Shown here in pieces: positions 32,793 through 42,318 of a stretch of DNA of 64,000 nt. Under the pieces are notes generated by a model, which saw only the letters and a program-made list of their open reading frames with translations, made no database searches and was not told where the DNA came from. The DNA is taken from assembly GCA_035501255.1 (NCBI GenBank), contig DATJWM010000146.1, positions 1-64,000 on the forward strand, read 5' to 3'. This DNA is from JAFAZI01 sp035501255. GTDB lineage: Bacteria > Actinomycetota > Actinomycetes > JAFAQI01. Each line of letters begins with the position of its first letter. The first letter of the stretch is position 1. Position numbers and translations under genes: made by a program.

Positions 32793-33670
32793 CGCAGCAC
32801 CTCGTTCCGGATTCCGGCGAACAAGTCGTCCTCGGGTCTGTCGGTGTCGACCAACGAGCGAGCAAGCTCGTAGTCCTCGGTCGGCCAGGCTCGCTGTTGA
32901 ATGTCCAGCGGGCAGGAGAACCAGAACGACGTCGGGTCGACCTGGGTCGCGTGGGCGAGCAGGGCCTGGTCGCGAACCGGGAAGTACTCGGCGCACCGAA
33001 CCCGGGTGGTCACCCGCGACCCGATCTCCGGTCGGTCGGCCCACTCCTTGAGCCGCTCCTCATACGGCGATTCGAGCCCAGCCTCAACCATCGCCTGGTG
33101 CAGCGCCTCGAACCGGGCCCGGTGAAACGTCATGTGGAAGTACACCTTGAGCGGTTGCCAGGGGTCGCCGGTGCCGGGATAGCGGTCAGGGTCCGCGGCC
33201 GCCTCAAAGGCCTCCATGCTCACCCGGTGGCACATGACGTGGTCTGGGTGGGGGTAGCCCCCATTCTCGTCGTACGTCGTCATGACATGCGGGCGGAAGG
33301 TGCGAACCAGCCGGACGAGTGGCTCAGCGGCAATCTCCAACGGCTCGAGAGCGAAGCACCCTTCCGGTAAGGGCGGTAGCGGGTCACCCTCCGGCAGCCC
33401 GGAGTCCACGAAGCCGAGCCACGCGTGATGCGTGCCGAGCACGTTGATCGCGTTCTGCATCTCCTGGTGCCGGATGCCGCTGAGGTTCGCGATGACATCC
33501 GGGCGATCCATCGCGGGGTTGAGAATCGATCCGCGCTCTCCACCCGTGCAGGTCGCGATCAGTACCTCGACACCCTCGGCGACGTAGCGCGCGACCGTCG
33601 CGGCGCCCTTGCTCGCCTCGTCGTCCGGATGGGCGTGGACGGCGAGAAGGCGCAACGTGGAATCGGTCAC
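32789..33670 (-). CDS. mca: Mycothiol S-conjugate amidase
   Basis: 293 residues, LmbE/PIG-L zinc hydrolase. Zinc motif AHPDDE (13-18; H14, D17) and HPDH (141-144; H144), with TGGERGSILNP and the Mca-type YDENGGYPHPDH. It cleaves mycothiol S-conjugates of toxins to mercapturic acids and inositol-glucosamine, confirming that the host makes mycothiol. The C-terminal region (HATQVDPTSFWFSCPLDIQQ) matches Mca rather than the biosynthetic deacetylase MshB. Divergent from greA with a 40-bp spacer, as in other actinobacteria. Confidence 0.93.
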   Translation of the reverse strand: MTDSTLRLLAVHAHPDDEASKGAATVARYVAEGVEVLIATCTGGERGSILNPAMDRPDVIANLSGIRHQEMQNAINVLGTHHAWLGFVDSGLPEGDPLPPLPEGCFALEPLEIAAEPLVRLVRTFRPHVMTTYDENGGYPHPDHVMCHRVSMEAFEAAADPDRYPGTGDPWQPLKVYFHMTFHRARFEALHQAMVEAGLESPYEERLKEWADRPEIGSRVTTRVRCAEYFPVRDQALLAHATQVDPTSFWFSCPLDIQQRAWPTEDYELARSLVDTDRPEDDLFAGIRNEVLR

Positions 33671-33710
33671 CGGTCAATCGTGTCACGACCGCGCGGGTAA
33701 CCTCGCTTCG

Positions 33711-34205
33711 ATGAGCGACTCATCGACGACCTGGCTGACCCAGGACGCCTACGACCGGCTCGCCGCCGAGCTTGAGCACCTCTCCGGGCCTGCCCGTACC
33801 GAGATCACCGCGCGGATCGCCGCCGCTCGCGCCGAGGGGGACCTGAAGGAAAACGGCGGCTATCACGCCGCCAAAGACGAGCAGGGCAAGATGGAGGCTC
33901 GGATCCGCCAGCTCAACCAGCTGCTTCGGGAAGCGAAGGTCGGGACGCCGCCCTCAGCGGACGCCGGGGTTGCCGGGCCCGGGATGATCGTGAAGGTTCG
34001 TTTCGTCGACGGCGACGACGAGGAGGAGTTCCTCATCGGTTCCCGCGAGGAGGCGGCGCACACCGATCTGATGGTGTACTCCGCTCAGTCACCGCTCGGT
34101 CAGGCGCTCACAGGAGCCAAGCCCGGCGAGACGAAGTCCTACACGGCTCCGAACGGCCGAGAGATCGCGGTGATGGTCCTCGAGGTGTCGGCCCACTCCG
34201 GCTAA
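33711..34205 (+). CDS. greA: Transcription elongation factor GreA
   Basis: 164 residues from ATG 33711; the frame is open upstream but family length and N-terminus (WLTQDAYDRLAAELEHL) fix the start. N-terminal coiled coil with the acidic tip EGDLKENGGYHAAKDEQGKMEARI, then a C-terminal FKBP-like domain ending GREIAVMVLEV. It rescues backtracked RNA polymerase by stimulating transcript cleavage. Divergent from mca. Confidence 0.93.
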   Translation: MSDSSTTWLTQDAYDRLAAELEHLSGPARTEITARIAAARAEGDLKENGGYHAAKDEQGKMEARIRQLNQLLREAKVGTPPSADAGVAGPGMIVKVRFVDGDDEEEFLIGSREEAAHTDLMVYSAQSPLGQALTGAKPGETKSYTAPNGREIAVMVLEVSAHSG

Positions 34206-34223
34206 CCCCCCGAAGAAGCGGCG

Positions 34224-35435
34224 TCACGCCGGATAGCCCGCGGTACGCAGGCCGGCGAGCACCTCTTGTCGATGTTCCTCTCCCCGCGTCTCGAGCAGGA
34301 GTGCTACCTCGACCTCGTTGAGGTGCAGGTTCGGACCGGTGCGCGAATGTTCGACATCGAGCACGTTGGCACCGGATGCCGCCAGCTCGGCGAGGAGGCG
34401 CGCTAGCTCCCCGGGACGGTCCGGGATCCGCACGTGAATGGACAGGTACCGCCCGTCGGCGATCATGCCGTGCCGGATGACCCGGGCGAGCAGGACCGGA
34501 TCGATGTTGCCCCCGGACAGCACCGCCACGACGGGAGGTTCGAAGACCTCGGGCGCGTCCATCAGTGCCGCAACGGATGCGACACCTGCGGGTTCGACGA
34601 CGAGCTTGGCGCGCTCGAGCATCATCAGCAGACCGCGCGCGAGCGCGTCGTCGGTGACAGTCCGAATCTCATCGACGTACCTCCGGACAAGGCCGAAGGT
34701 CAGCTCACTCGGACATCCGACCGCAATCCCGTCGGCGATCGTCGCCATCGAGCCAAGCGGCACCGGGAAACCGGCCTGAAGAGACCCGGGGAAACAGGCG
34801 GCTCCGGACGCTTGCACCCCCACCACGCGGACGTCGGGGCGAAGAGATCGGATCGCGACCGAAGTCCCCGAGATCAGACCGCCACCACCCACCGCGATGA
34901 CGACCGTTCGGACGTCGGGTACCTGTTCCAGGATCTCCAGACCCACGGTCCCCTGACCGGCAACGACGTCGCGATGGTCAAACGGGTGGATCAACACCGC
35001 ACCCGACTCCTCGGTGAACGCCGCCGCGGCCACCAGGGCCTCGTCGACCGTCGTACCGGCGACCCGGACCTGCGCACCGTAGGCCTCGGTGGCCTCCACC
35101 TTCGGCAATGGCGCGCCATCCGGCATGAAGACCGTCGCCCGGGTGCCGAGGAGCGATGCCGCTAGCGCCACTCCTTGCGCGTGGTTGCCCGCGCTGGCGG
35201 CCACCACTCCCCGACCGCGCTCGTCATCGGTAAGTCGGGCGATTCGGACGTAGGCCCCCCGCAGCTTGAAAGATCCGGTGCGCTGGAGGTTCTCGCACTT
35301 GAGCAGGACGGGACCCCCGACGATCTCCGACAGCCGCCGCGACCCCTCGATCGGGGTGCACCGCACCAGATCACCGAGCAGGTCTCTCGCCGCCTCGACA
35401 TCGGCCAAGGTCACGTGCCCCGCGGAGTCGGTCAC
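34224..35435 (-). CDS. ilvA: Threonine ammonia-lyase (threonine dehydratase)
   Basis: 403 residues from GTG 35435. PLP-lysine K57 in RTGSFKLRGA, substrate loop SAGNHAQG (81-88), PLP-phosphate loop VGGGGLISG, and a single C-terminal ACT domain (~325-403, HVRIPDRPGELARLLAELAASGANVLDV). The ~400-residue one-ACT form is typical of actinobacterial IlvA/TdcB. It deaminates threonine to 2-oxobutanoate for isoleucine synthesis. The stop is 18 bp from greA's stop (convergent); the ROK kinase gene lies 5 bp upstream on the same strand. Confidence 0.9.
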   Translation of the reverse strand: MTDSAGHVTLADVEAARDLLGDLVRCTPIEGSRRLSEIVGGPVLLKCENLQRTGSFKLRGAYVRIARLTDDERGRGVVAASAGNHAQGVALAASLLGTRATVFMPDGAPLPKVEATEAYGAQVRVAGTTVDEALVAAAAFTEESGAVLIHPFDHRDVVAGQGTVGLEILEQVPDVRTVVIAVGGGGLISGTSVAIRSLRPDVRVVGVQASGAACFPGSLQAGFPVPLGSMATIADGIAVGCPSELTFGLVRRYVDEIRTVTDDALARGLLMMLERAKLVVEPAGVASVAALMDAPEVFEPPVVAVLSGGNIDPVLLARVIRHGMIADGRYLSIHVRIPDRPGELARLLAELAASGANVLDVEHSRTGPNLHLNEVEVALLLETRGEEHRQEVLAGLRTAGYPA

Positions 35436-35440
35436 ACGCG

Positions 35441-36391
35441 TCAGTCTGCACCCTCCGCCGCCCAGTACTGATCGGGTCGGATCACGAGCGCGGCCGCGCC
35501 AATCAGACCGGCGTCGACCCCGAGGACCGCAGGCACGATCGCGCACCGCGAAGCGAACCCCATCCGCACGTGCGCGGCGAAGGTACGACGAGCCGGGTCC
35601 AGCAACAACTCGCCGGCAGAGGACAACCCGCCACCGACCGCGACGGTGTCCAACTCGAGCAGATGAGCCGCGGTCGCGATCGCCACTCCCAGGGCCGATC
35701 CGGCCCGCTCAAACGCGGCGCGTGCGACCGGATCGCCAGCGGTCGCGGCCGCCCGCAGCGCCCGTCCATCAGCACCGGGCGGACCCCGCCACCCGTGCGC
35801 GAGAGCCCACTCGACGAGAGCCGGACCACGGGCGATCGCCTCGAGACAACCACGGCCGCCGCAGCCGCACGGTGGGCCGTCGGGGTCGACGACCGCATGC
35901 CCGATGTGGCCGGCGTTGCCCGATCCCCCGGTCAGTACCCGGCCGTCGAGCACCAGGCCGCCACCCACCCCGGTCGAAACCACGACCCCGAGGAATGCGC
36001 GCGACCCAACACCGGCACCCCGCCAGTGCTCTGCGATCGCCATCGCGATCGCATCGTTGACAAGCCGAACCGGGACCCCGTCGAAGAGGTCCCGGATCCG
36101 CGCCCGCAACGGAAAATCCCGCCACGCGGGGAGGTTGAGCGGCGATACCGCTCCCTCGGGCCAGCGCATCGGGCCACCGCAACCGATGCCGACGGCGACC
36201 GGTGAGTTCCCGCCACACAGATCCACGAGCAACTCAGCGAGCGTCGCCCACAGTTCCTCTCCGCGGCCTGCCTCGCTTGGCTTGGTCGGCACCTGCACCG
36301 AGGTCACCAATCGACCGTCGGGACCGACAAGGCCGGCGGCGAGCTTGGTCCCACCGACGTCGACGGCGAGGACGTTGCCGGGTCCGGCCAT
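35441..36391 (-). CDS. ROK-family sugar kinase (glucokinase-like)
   Basis: 316 residues. Phosphate-1 motif DVGGTK (11-16), catalytic D113 in VNDA, substrate-binding GHIGH (161-165; EXGH-like) and the ROK zinc motif CGCGGRGCLE (C175, C177, C182). Cytosolic ATP-dependent hexose kinase; glucose is the likely but unproven substrate. No N-terminal HTH, so a kinase rather than a NagC-type repressor. Its stop is 5 bp from the ilvA start. Confidence 0.87.
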   Translation of the reverse strand: MAGPGNVLAVDVGGTKLAAGLVGPDGRLVTSVQVPTKPSEAGRGEELWATLAELLVDLCGGNSPVAVGIGCGGPMRWPEGAVSPLNLPAWRDFPLRARIRDLFDGVPVRLVNDAIAMAIAEHWRGAGVGSRAFLGVVVSTGVGGGLVLDGRVLTGGSGNAGHIGHAVVDPDGPPCGCGGRGCLEAIARGPALVEWALAHGWRGPPGADGRALRAAATAGDPVARAAFERAGSALGVAIATAAHLLELDTVAVGGGLSSAGELLLDPARRTFAAHVRMGFASRCAIVPAVLGVDAGLIGAAALVIRPDQYWAAEGAD

Positions 36392-36484
36392 GTCACCCGG
36401 CCGATCTGGCGTCGCCGCGGGCGGTCATCCCGACAGTGTGCCCGGCGAACACCCGGGTTTGCACGACGGACGTAACGTGAACGG

Positions 36485-37915
36485 ATGACGAGCACAACGG
36501 CTCCCAGCGACCGTCCGACGACACTGCGAGACCTCCGCGACTCAGGGCACGTCGCAAAGTCGGTGAAGGCCGAACTCCGCGACAACCTGCTGGCGCGGAT
36601 GAGCGCGGGCGAGGAGCGCTTCCCCGGCATCGTCGGCTTCGACGACACCGTGCTGCCCCAGTTCGAACGGGCAATCCTCGCCGGTCACGACGTCGTCTTG
36701 CTCGGCGAGCGCGGCCAAGGCAAGACCCGTCTCATCCGTACCCTGGTCCAACTGCTGGACGAGTGGACGCCCATCGTCGCCGGCTGCGAGATCAACGACC
36801 ACCCCTACGCGCCGATCTGTTCGCGGTGCCGTGTCCTGGTCGCCGAGCACGGTGATCGGCTCGCGGTCGACTGGAAGCACCGGGACGACCGGTACGCCGA
36901 GAAGCTCGCCACACCGGACGTCTCGGTCGGCGACCTGATCGGCGACGTCGACCCGATCAAGGTGGCGGAGGGTCGCCGGCTCGGTGACCCGGAGACGGTC
37001 CACTACGGCCTGGTTCCCCGAACCAACCGCGGCATCATCGCCATCAACGAGCTGCCGGATCTCGCCGAACGGATCCAGGTCGCCCTCCTCAACGTCCTCG
37101 AGGAGCGCGACATCCAGGTGCGCGGGTACACCCTCAGACTTCCGCTCGACGTCCTGCTGCTCGCCTCCGCAAACCCTGAGGACTACACCAATCGGGGACG
37201 GATCATCACTCCGCTGAAGGACCGCTTCGGCGCGGAAGTCCGCACGCACTACCCGCTTGACCTCGACGACGAGCTGCGAGTCGTGCGCCAGGAAGCGCTG
37301 GTCGAGTGGGGCGATGACGCCGTCTCGGCCGCCCTGCCCGATCACCTCGTCGAGGTCATCGCGCGCTTCACCCGACACGTCCGCGAATCTCCGGCCGTCG
37401 ACGGTAGGTCGGGAGTTTCCGCACGCTTTGCGGTCGCCGCCGCCGAAACCGTCGCCGCGTCGGCCGTGCGGCGCGCCGCACTGACAGGTGAGGATGTTGC
37501 GGTGGCCCGGGTCGCCGATCTGCCGACGATCGTGCCCGCCGTGCAGGGGAAGGTGGAGTTCGAGACCTCCGAGGAGGGCCGCGAGTCCGATGTCCTCGAC
37601 CATCTCCTCCGCCGCTCGATCGCCGATACGTTCCGGGCCCGTCTCGGCGGGGTGGATCTCGCGCCGCTGGTCGACCTGTTCAACGAAGGCACGACGGTGG
37701 AGACCGGTGAGTTGGTGCCGGCGAACGAGCTGCTGTCGAGTCTCGGCACGGTCCCCGGTCTGGGTCGGCTCCTGGGCGCACTCGGCATCGACGAGGGAGC
37801 CGAGACGCCGGGCCTCGCCGCCGCGGGTCTCGAGTTCGCCCTCGAAGGTCTCTACCTGCTGCGCCGGCTGTCGAAGGAGACCGTCGAGGACCGGGTGCGG
37901 TACGGAGCACGATGA
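36485..37915 (+). CDS. MoxR/magnesium-chelatase-like AAA+ ATPase (Rv0958-like)
   Basis: 476 residues. Walker A GERGQGKT (74-81), Walker B-like IIAINEL (184-190), and sensor 1 ASANPEDYTNRGRIITPLKDRFG. A conserved Cys cluster (C101, C112, C115; CEIN..ICSRC) precedes the Walker B and could bind metal. The C-terminal helical part is a lid. It overlaps a VWA-domain gene by ATGA; such MoxR-VWA pairs act together as chaperone or metal-insertase systems, but the target of this actinobacterial pair is not known. Confidence 0.85.
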   Translation: MTSTTAPSDRPTTLRDLRDSGHVAKSVKAELRDNLLARMSAGEERFPGIVGFDDTVLPQFERAILAGHDVVLLGERGQGKTRLIRTLVQLLDEWTPIVAGCEINDHPYAPICSRCRVLVAEHGDRLAVDWKHRDDRYAEKLATPDVSVGDLIGDVDPIKVAEGRRLGDPETVHYGLVPRTNRGIIAINELPDLAERIQVALLNVLEERDIQVRGYTLRLPLDVLLLASANPEDYTNRGRIITPLKDRFGAEVRTHYPLDLDDELRVVRQEALVEWGDDAVSAALPDHLVEVIARFTRHVRESPAVDGRSGVSARFAVAAAETVAASAVRRAALTGEDVAVARVADLPTIVPAVQGKVEFETSEEGRESDVLDHLLRRSIADTFRARLGGVDLAPLVDLFNEGTTVETGELVPANELLSSLGTVPGLGRLLGALGIDEGAETPGLAAAGLEFALEGLYLLRRLSKETVEDRVRYGAR

Positions 37916-39870
37916 CCCGGTCGAGGTACGGCGAGTGGCGGGGCGGGGACGACCCGCTTGCCGGGCCGTATGACGTCAGCGAGGCGATCGACGATATCGG
38001 CGACTCGGTTCTCGGTGGGCTGTCTCCCGGAGAAGCGCTCCAGCAACTGATGCGCCGCGGGCTGTCCGGACGACGAGGGCTCGACGAGCTGCTCCGCCAG
38101 GTGCGGGAGCGACGGCGGGATGCGAATCGGGCGGGCCGACTCGACGGGACGCTCGATCAGGTTCGCGAGCTGCTGGAGCGGGCGATCGAGACCGAGCGCA
38201 ACGCGCTGTTTCCTGATCCGAGCGACGATGCCCGACTCGCCGAGGCGGAGCTGGCGTCCTTGCCGAGTGACACCTCCCGGGCGGTTCGCGAGCTCAGTGA
38301 CTATCGCTGGAAGTCGCCAGAAGCTCGAGCGACCTTCGAGCAGATCCAGGATCTGCTCCGCCGCGAGGTCCTCGACAGCCAGTTTCGGGGGATGAAGCAG
38401 GCGCTGGAGAACGGTGACCCGCAGACGCAGCAACGCATCGCCGAGATGCTTTCGGCCCTCAACGACATGCTCGACGCCGACGCACGAGGTGAGGACACCA
38501 GCGAGCAGTTCGAGCAGTTCATGCAGAACTACGGCGACTTCTTCCCCGACAACCCCCAGACCCTCGATGAGCTCGTCGATTCGCTCGCCCGCCGAGCAGC
38601 AGCCGCACAACGGCTGATGAACTCGCTGTCACCCGAGCAGCAAGCGGAGCTGGCCGGCCTGATGCAGCAGGCGATGCAGCACAGCGGACTCGCCGAGCAG
38701 ATGGCGCGGCTGTCCGACCAGCTACGCGCCCGACGCCCTGAGCTGGACTGGCAGGGTCGGCAGCGGATGCGCGGCGAGACCCCGATGGGTCTGGGCGACG
38801 CGACCACCGCACTCGAGGAAGCCGCGGACCTAGAGGAGCTGGAGCAGATGCTCGCCCAGGACTACCCCGGCGCACAGCTCGACGACGTCGATCCGGAGCT
38901 CCTGGAACGCGCGCTCGGCCGCAACGCGGTCGACGACCTCAGTGCGCTTCGCCGGATCGAGCGAGAACTCCAGCAGCAGGGATACCTCCAGCGCAACCGG
39001 GGTGACGTCACCCTCACCCCGCGGGGCATGCGTCGGCTCGGTGAGACCGCGCTCCGGCGGATCTTCGACCGCTTGCACGCCCAAGGTCGCGGTGACCACG
39101 ACACGCACGACGCCGGCGCGGCGGGGGACCCGACCGGCGCGACCCGAGCGTGGCGGTTCGGCGACGAGCAACCGTTCGACGTCGTACGGACTGTCCGCAA
39201 CGCGGTGCTCCGGTCCGGTCCGGGCACTCCGGTCCGGGTCGACGTCGACGACTTCGAGGTGGTCGAAACCGAGCGCAGGTCAGGCGCAGCCGTGGCACTG
39301 CTCATTGACTTGTCCTACTCGATGGCGCTTCGCGGAACGTGGGCGTCGGCCAAGTCGACGGCGCTCGCCCTGCACACCCTCGTGTCGACGAAGTACCCGC
39401 AGGACGCGATCGAGATCATCGGGTTCTCCCGCTATGCCCGGGTCCTGAAACCGACCGACCTGCCGGACCTCTCGTGGGACATGGTCCAGGGCACGAACCT
39501 TCAACATGCGCTCATTCTGGCGTCCCGCCACCTCGCCAAACATCCGAACGCGGAACCGGTGGTCATGGTGGTCACCGACGGTGAACCGACCGCGCACTTG
39601 ATGGCCGACGGCAACGCCTGGTTCGACTGGCCGACGCACCCGGAGACGACTGCCGCGACGATGGCGGAGGTGGAGCGAATCACGCGCCGGGGGGCAACCA
39701 TCAACGTCTTCATGCTCGACGACGAACCAGGGTTGGTGCGATTCGTCGAGTCGATGGCCGCCCGCAACGGCGGACGAGTGTTCACCTCCGACGGCGACCG
39801 GTTGGGCGACTACGTCGTCAGCGACTATCTGCGCGCCCGGCGAGGGCGTCGGAGCCGGCGCTCCGCTTGA
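37912..39870 (+). CDS. VWA-domain partner of the MoxR-like ATPase (Rv0959-like)
   Basis: 652 residues. A long helical N-terminal part (~1-440), Gln/Glu/Arg-rich with leucine-heptad character (RIAEMLSALNDML, EQMARLSDQL), precedes a VWA domain with a good MIDAS motif DLSYS (D466, S468, S470) and VVTDGEP. The C-terminus is very basic (ARRGRRSRRSA). No signal peptide or TM, so cytoplasmic. Coupled by ATGA to the ATPase gene. Confidence 0.85.
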   Translation: MTRSRYGEWRGGDDPLAGPYDVSEAIDDIGDSVLGGLSPGEALQQLMRRGLSGRRGLDELLRQVRERRRDANRAGRLDGTLDQVRELLERAIETERNALFPDPSDDARLAEAELASLPSDTSRAVRELSDYRWKSPEARATFEQIQDLLRREVLDSQFRGMKQALENGDPQTQQRIAEMLSALNDMLDADARGEDTSEQFEQFMQNYGDFFPDNPQTLDELVDSLARRAAAAQRLMNSLSPEQQAELAGLMQQAMQHSGLAEQMARLSDQLRARRPELDWQGRQRMRGETPMGLGDATTALEEAADLEELEQMLAQDYPGAQLDDVDPELLERALGRNAVDDLSALRRIERELQQQGYLQRNRGDVTLTPRGMRRLGETALRRIFDRLHAQGRGDHDTHDAGAAGDPTGATRAWRFGDEQPFDVVRTVRNAVLRSGPGTPVRVDVDDFEVVETERRSGAAVALLIDLSYSMALRGTWASAKSTALALHTLVSTKYPQDAIEIIGFSRYARVLKPTDLPDLSWDMVQGTNLQHALILASRHLAKHPNAEPVVMVVTDGEPTAHLMADGNAWFDWPTHPETTAATMAEVERITRRGATINVFMLDDEPGLVRFVESMAARNGGRVFTSDGDRLGDYVVSDYLRARRGRRSRRSA

Positions 39871-39898
39871 CCCCGCACGGCGGAAACACGACCAGCTG

Positions 39899-41173
39899 AT
39901 GAGCGAGACCGGGGGCAGCCCAGACACCTCGTCGTCGGCTGGACAGGAGCCGTTGCCGCCACTTCCGCGCGAGGTGTACATCCTCGTCGCGGTGGCGTTC
40001 TTCGTCGCGCTCGGCTTCGGGATCGTCGCTCCCGCACTGCCGGTCTTCGCCCGCGACTTCGGCGTGGGTCGGGCCGCCGCAGGCGGGGTCATCAGCGCGT
40101 TTGCCGTGATGCGGATCGCTTTTTCTTTTCCGGCGGGGGTGGCGGTTGATCACGCCGGCGAACGGGTGGTCATGGCGACCGGCATCGCGATCGTGGCGGT
40201 CAGCAGCGTGCTCGCCGGACTCGCTCAGAGCTACGCCGAGCTGATCACGCTGCGCGGCATCGGCGGCATCGGGTCCGCGATGTTTTCGATCAGTGCCTTG
40301 AGCCTGATCGTCCGGCTGGTGCCGAACCGGCAACGCGGTCGGGCGATGGGTTTGTGGCAGGGCGGCTTCCTCATCGGCGGAATCACCGGTCCGGTGCTCG
40401 GGAGCGCGGTGACGAGCATCTCGATCCGGTTGCCGTTCTTCCTGTACGCCGGAACCCTGGTCCTCGCCGGCACCACGGCGATGGTCGCCCTGCGTTCCAC
40501 ACCACTTGCCGACAAGGAGGCCGTCGCATCGGGCGCCCGCACGTCGCTTCGGGACGCCTTGGGAAATCGGGCCTACCGCGCCGCGCTGGCGGCGAACTTC
40601 GCCGACTCCTGGGGTGCGATCGGCGTGCGATCGGCATTGATTCCGCTGTTTGTCGGCGATGTGCTGCACGAGCCGGCCATCTTCACCGGCCTGGGTTTCC
40701 TCGTCGTGTCGGCGATCAACGGCGCGACGCTGCTTCCCGCGGCCCGCTACGCCGACCGCCGGGGGCGCAAGCCGGTTCTGCTCAGCGGCTGCATATGTAG
40801 CGGTGTCGGCATCGCCACCCTCGCCGTCTGGCCGGACGTCGCCGGGTACTTCATCGGGCTGGCTCTGCTCGGGCTCGGATCGGGGTTGCTCGACGTCGCA
40901 CCGGGCGCGGTCGTCGGCGACGTCGTCGAAGGGCGCGGCGGTCCGGTCTTCGCGGCGTATTCGATGTCCTCCGATCTCGGTACGGTCTTCGGTCCGGTGG
41001 TGGCGGGGCGGATCGCGGACCTGTCCTACTCCGACGCGTTCGGGACGACGGCAGTGATCCTGGGCGTGGCAGCGCTGTTCGCCGCGGTAGCGCCCGAGAC
41101 CCTCGACCGTTCCGCCCCGGCGACCGAACCAGCACCGGGTTCAGGCGAGAGCCTGCTCCAGGTCGGCGACTAG
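39899..41173 (+). CDS. MFS transporter (drug-efflux type)
   Basis: 424 residues, 12 predicted TM helices. FGIVAPALPVFARDFGVG in TM1, the loop 2-3 motif (PAGVAVDHAGERVVM), and LVPNRQRGRAMGLWQGGFLIGGITGPVLG (motif C) mark a DHA1-type major facilitator. Substrate unknown. Its 3' end overlaps the convergent metB gene by 33 bp. Confidence 0.82.
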   Translation: MSETGGSPDTSSSAGQEPLPPLPREVYILVAVAFFVALGFGIVAPALPVFARDFGVGRAAAGGVISAFAVMRIAFSFPAGVAVDHAGERVVMATGIAIVAVSSVLAGLAQSYAELITLRGIGGIGSAMFSISALSLIVRLVPNRQRGRAMGLWQGGFLIGGITGPVLGSAVTSISIRLPFFLYAGTLVLAGTTAMVALRSTPLADKEAVASGARTSLRDALGNRAYRAALAANFADSWGAIGVRSALIPLFVGDVLHEPAIFTGLGFLVVSAINGATLLPAARYADRRGRKPVLLSGCICSGVGIATLAVWPDVAGYFIGLALLGLGSGLLDVAPGAVVGDVVEGRGGPVFAAYSMSSDLGTVFGPVVAGRIADLSYSDAFGTTAVILGVAALFAAVAPETLDRSAPATEPAPGSGESLLQVGD

Positions 41174-42289
41174 GTCCCGGCAGCTTTCGATCCCGACGGA
41201 AAGGCGGACCAGGTCGGGCGGTACCTCCAGTTCGGTGCCCGCAACACTGCCATGGGTCATCGCGGCGGGGTGCTCGATCAGCGACTCGACCCCGCCCAGG
41301 GACTCCGCAAGGGTGAACACCCGGGTGCTCGCGCACACGCGCCGTGCACCGGTTTCGCCCGCTGCGACCCGGAAGGAGACCATCCCGCCGAAGCGGCTCA
41401 TCTGCTTGGCCGCAATCGGGTCGGAGTCCGGGTAGAAGACCTGCGTCACGGTGTCGTGGGCGCGAAGCATCGCGACGATCCGTTCGGCGTTGTCGCAGTG
41501 ACGGTCCATCCGGACCGCGAGCGTCTTGACTCCGCGCAGGACGAGCCAGGCATCGAAGGCGCCGGCCACGGCTCCCATCGAGTTTTGGTGGAAGGCAAGG
41601 CGGTCAGCCAGATCGTCGTCGGTGACCACCAGCGCACCCCCGACGACATCGCTGTGACCGCCGAGATACTTCGTCGTCGAGTGCATCACGAGGTCGGCGC
41701 CCCGAGCGAGCGGTTGTTGAAGGTAGGGCGATGCGAAGGTGTTGTCGACCGCGAGGAGGGCCCCGGCGGAGTGCGCCAACCTGGCGAGCGCCTCGATGTC
41801 GGCGACCGCAAGCAACGGATTGGTGGGTGTCTCACACCAGATCAGTCGAGTGTCGTCGCGAACAGCGGCGCGCACCGCGCCCAGGTCACGTTGGTCGACG
41901 GTGGTGAACTGGAGCCCCCACCGCTCCAGCACGCGAGCGAACAGCCGGTAGGTGCCGCCGTAGGCATCGCCGGGAATCACCACGTGGTCGCCGGGTTGGC
42001 ACAACGCCCGAATCGCGGTGTCCTCCGCAGCGAGACCACTCGCGAACGCAAACCCTCGCCGGCCCCCCTCCAACGCGGCCAGGCAGCCCTCCAGCGCGTC
42101 ACGGGTCGGGTTGCCGCTGCGGCTGTAGTCATAACGGTCGCGCAGCTCGCCGACGGCGTCTTGTGCGTAGGTGGAGGTGAGATACAGCGGAGTGATGACC
42201 GCACCGGTTACCGGATCGGCATCCTGCGCGGCGTGGATCGCCAACGTCTCGAATCCGGGACGGGGAGCCTGTTCGTCCGCCACCCGCAC
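41141..42289 (-). CDS. metB: Cystathionine gamma-synthase/lyase (MetB-type PLP enzyme)
   Basis: 382 residues. PLP-lysine K207 in VMHSTTKYLGGHSDVVGG, YSRSGNPTRDALE, and SLGGVESLIEHPA. These fit actinobacterial MetB, which joins O-acylhomoserine to cysteine; some homologues act mainly as gamma-lyases, and sequence alone does not settle this. It follows cbs by 29 bp on the same strand, making a transsulfuration operon. GTG 42289 or GTG 42283 are both possible starts. Confidence 0.88.
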   Translation of the reverse strand: MRVADEQAPRPGFETLAIHAAQDADPVTGAVITPLYLTSTYAQDAVGELRDRYDYSRSGNPTRDALEGCLAALEGGRRGFAFASGLAAEDTAIRALCQPGDHVVIPGDAYGGTYRLFARVLERWGLQFTTVDQRDLGAVRAAVRDDTRLIWCETPTNPLLAVADIEALARLAHSAGALLAVDNTFASPYLQQPLARGADLVMHSTTKYLGGHSDVVGGALVVTDDDLADRLAFHQNSMGAVAGAFDAWLVLRGVKTLAVRMDRHCDNAERIVAMLRAHDTVTQVFYPDSDPIAAKQMSRFGGMVSFRVAAGETGARRVCASTRVFTLAESLGGVESLIEHPAAMTHGSVAGTELEVPPDLVRLSVGIESCRDLVADLEQALA

Positions 42290-42318
42290 ACCCTACGGCC
42301 CGCAACCGCAACCTCGGG

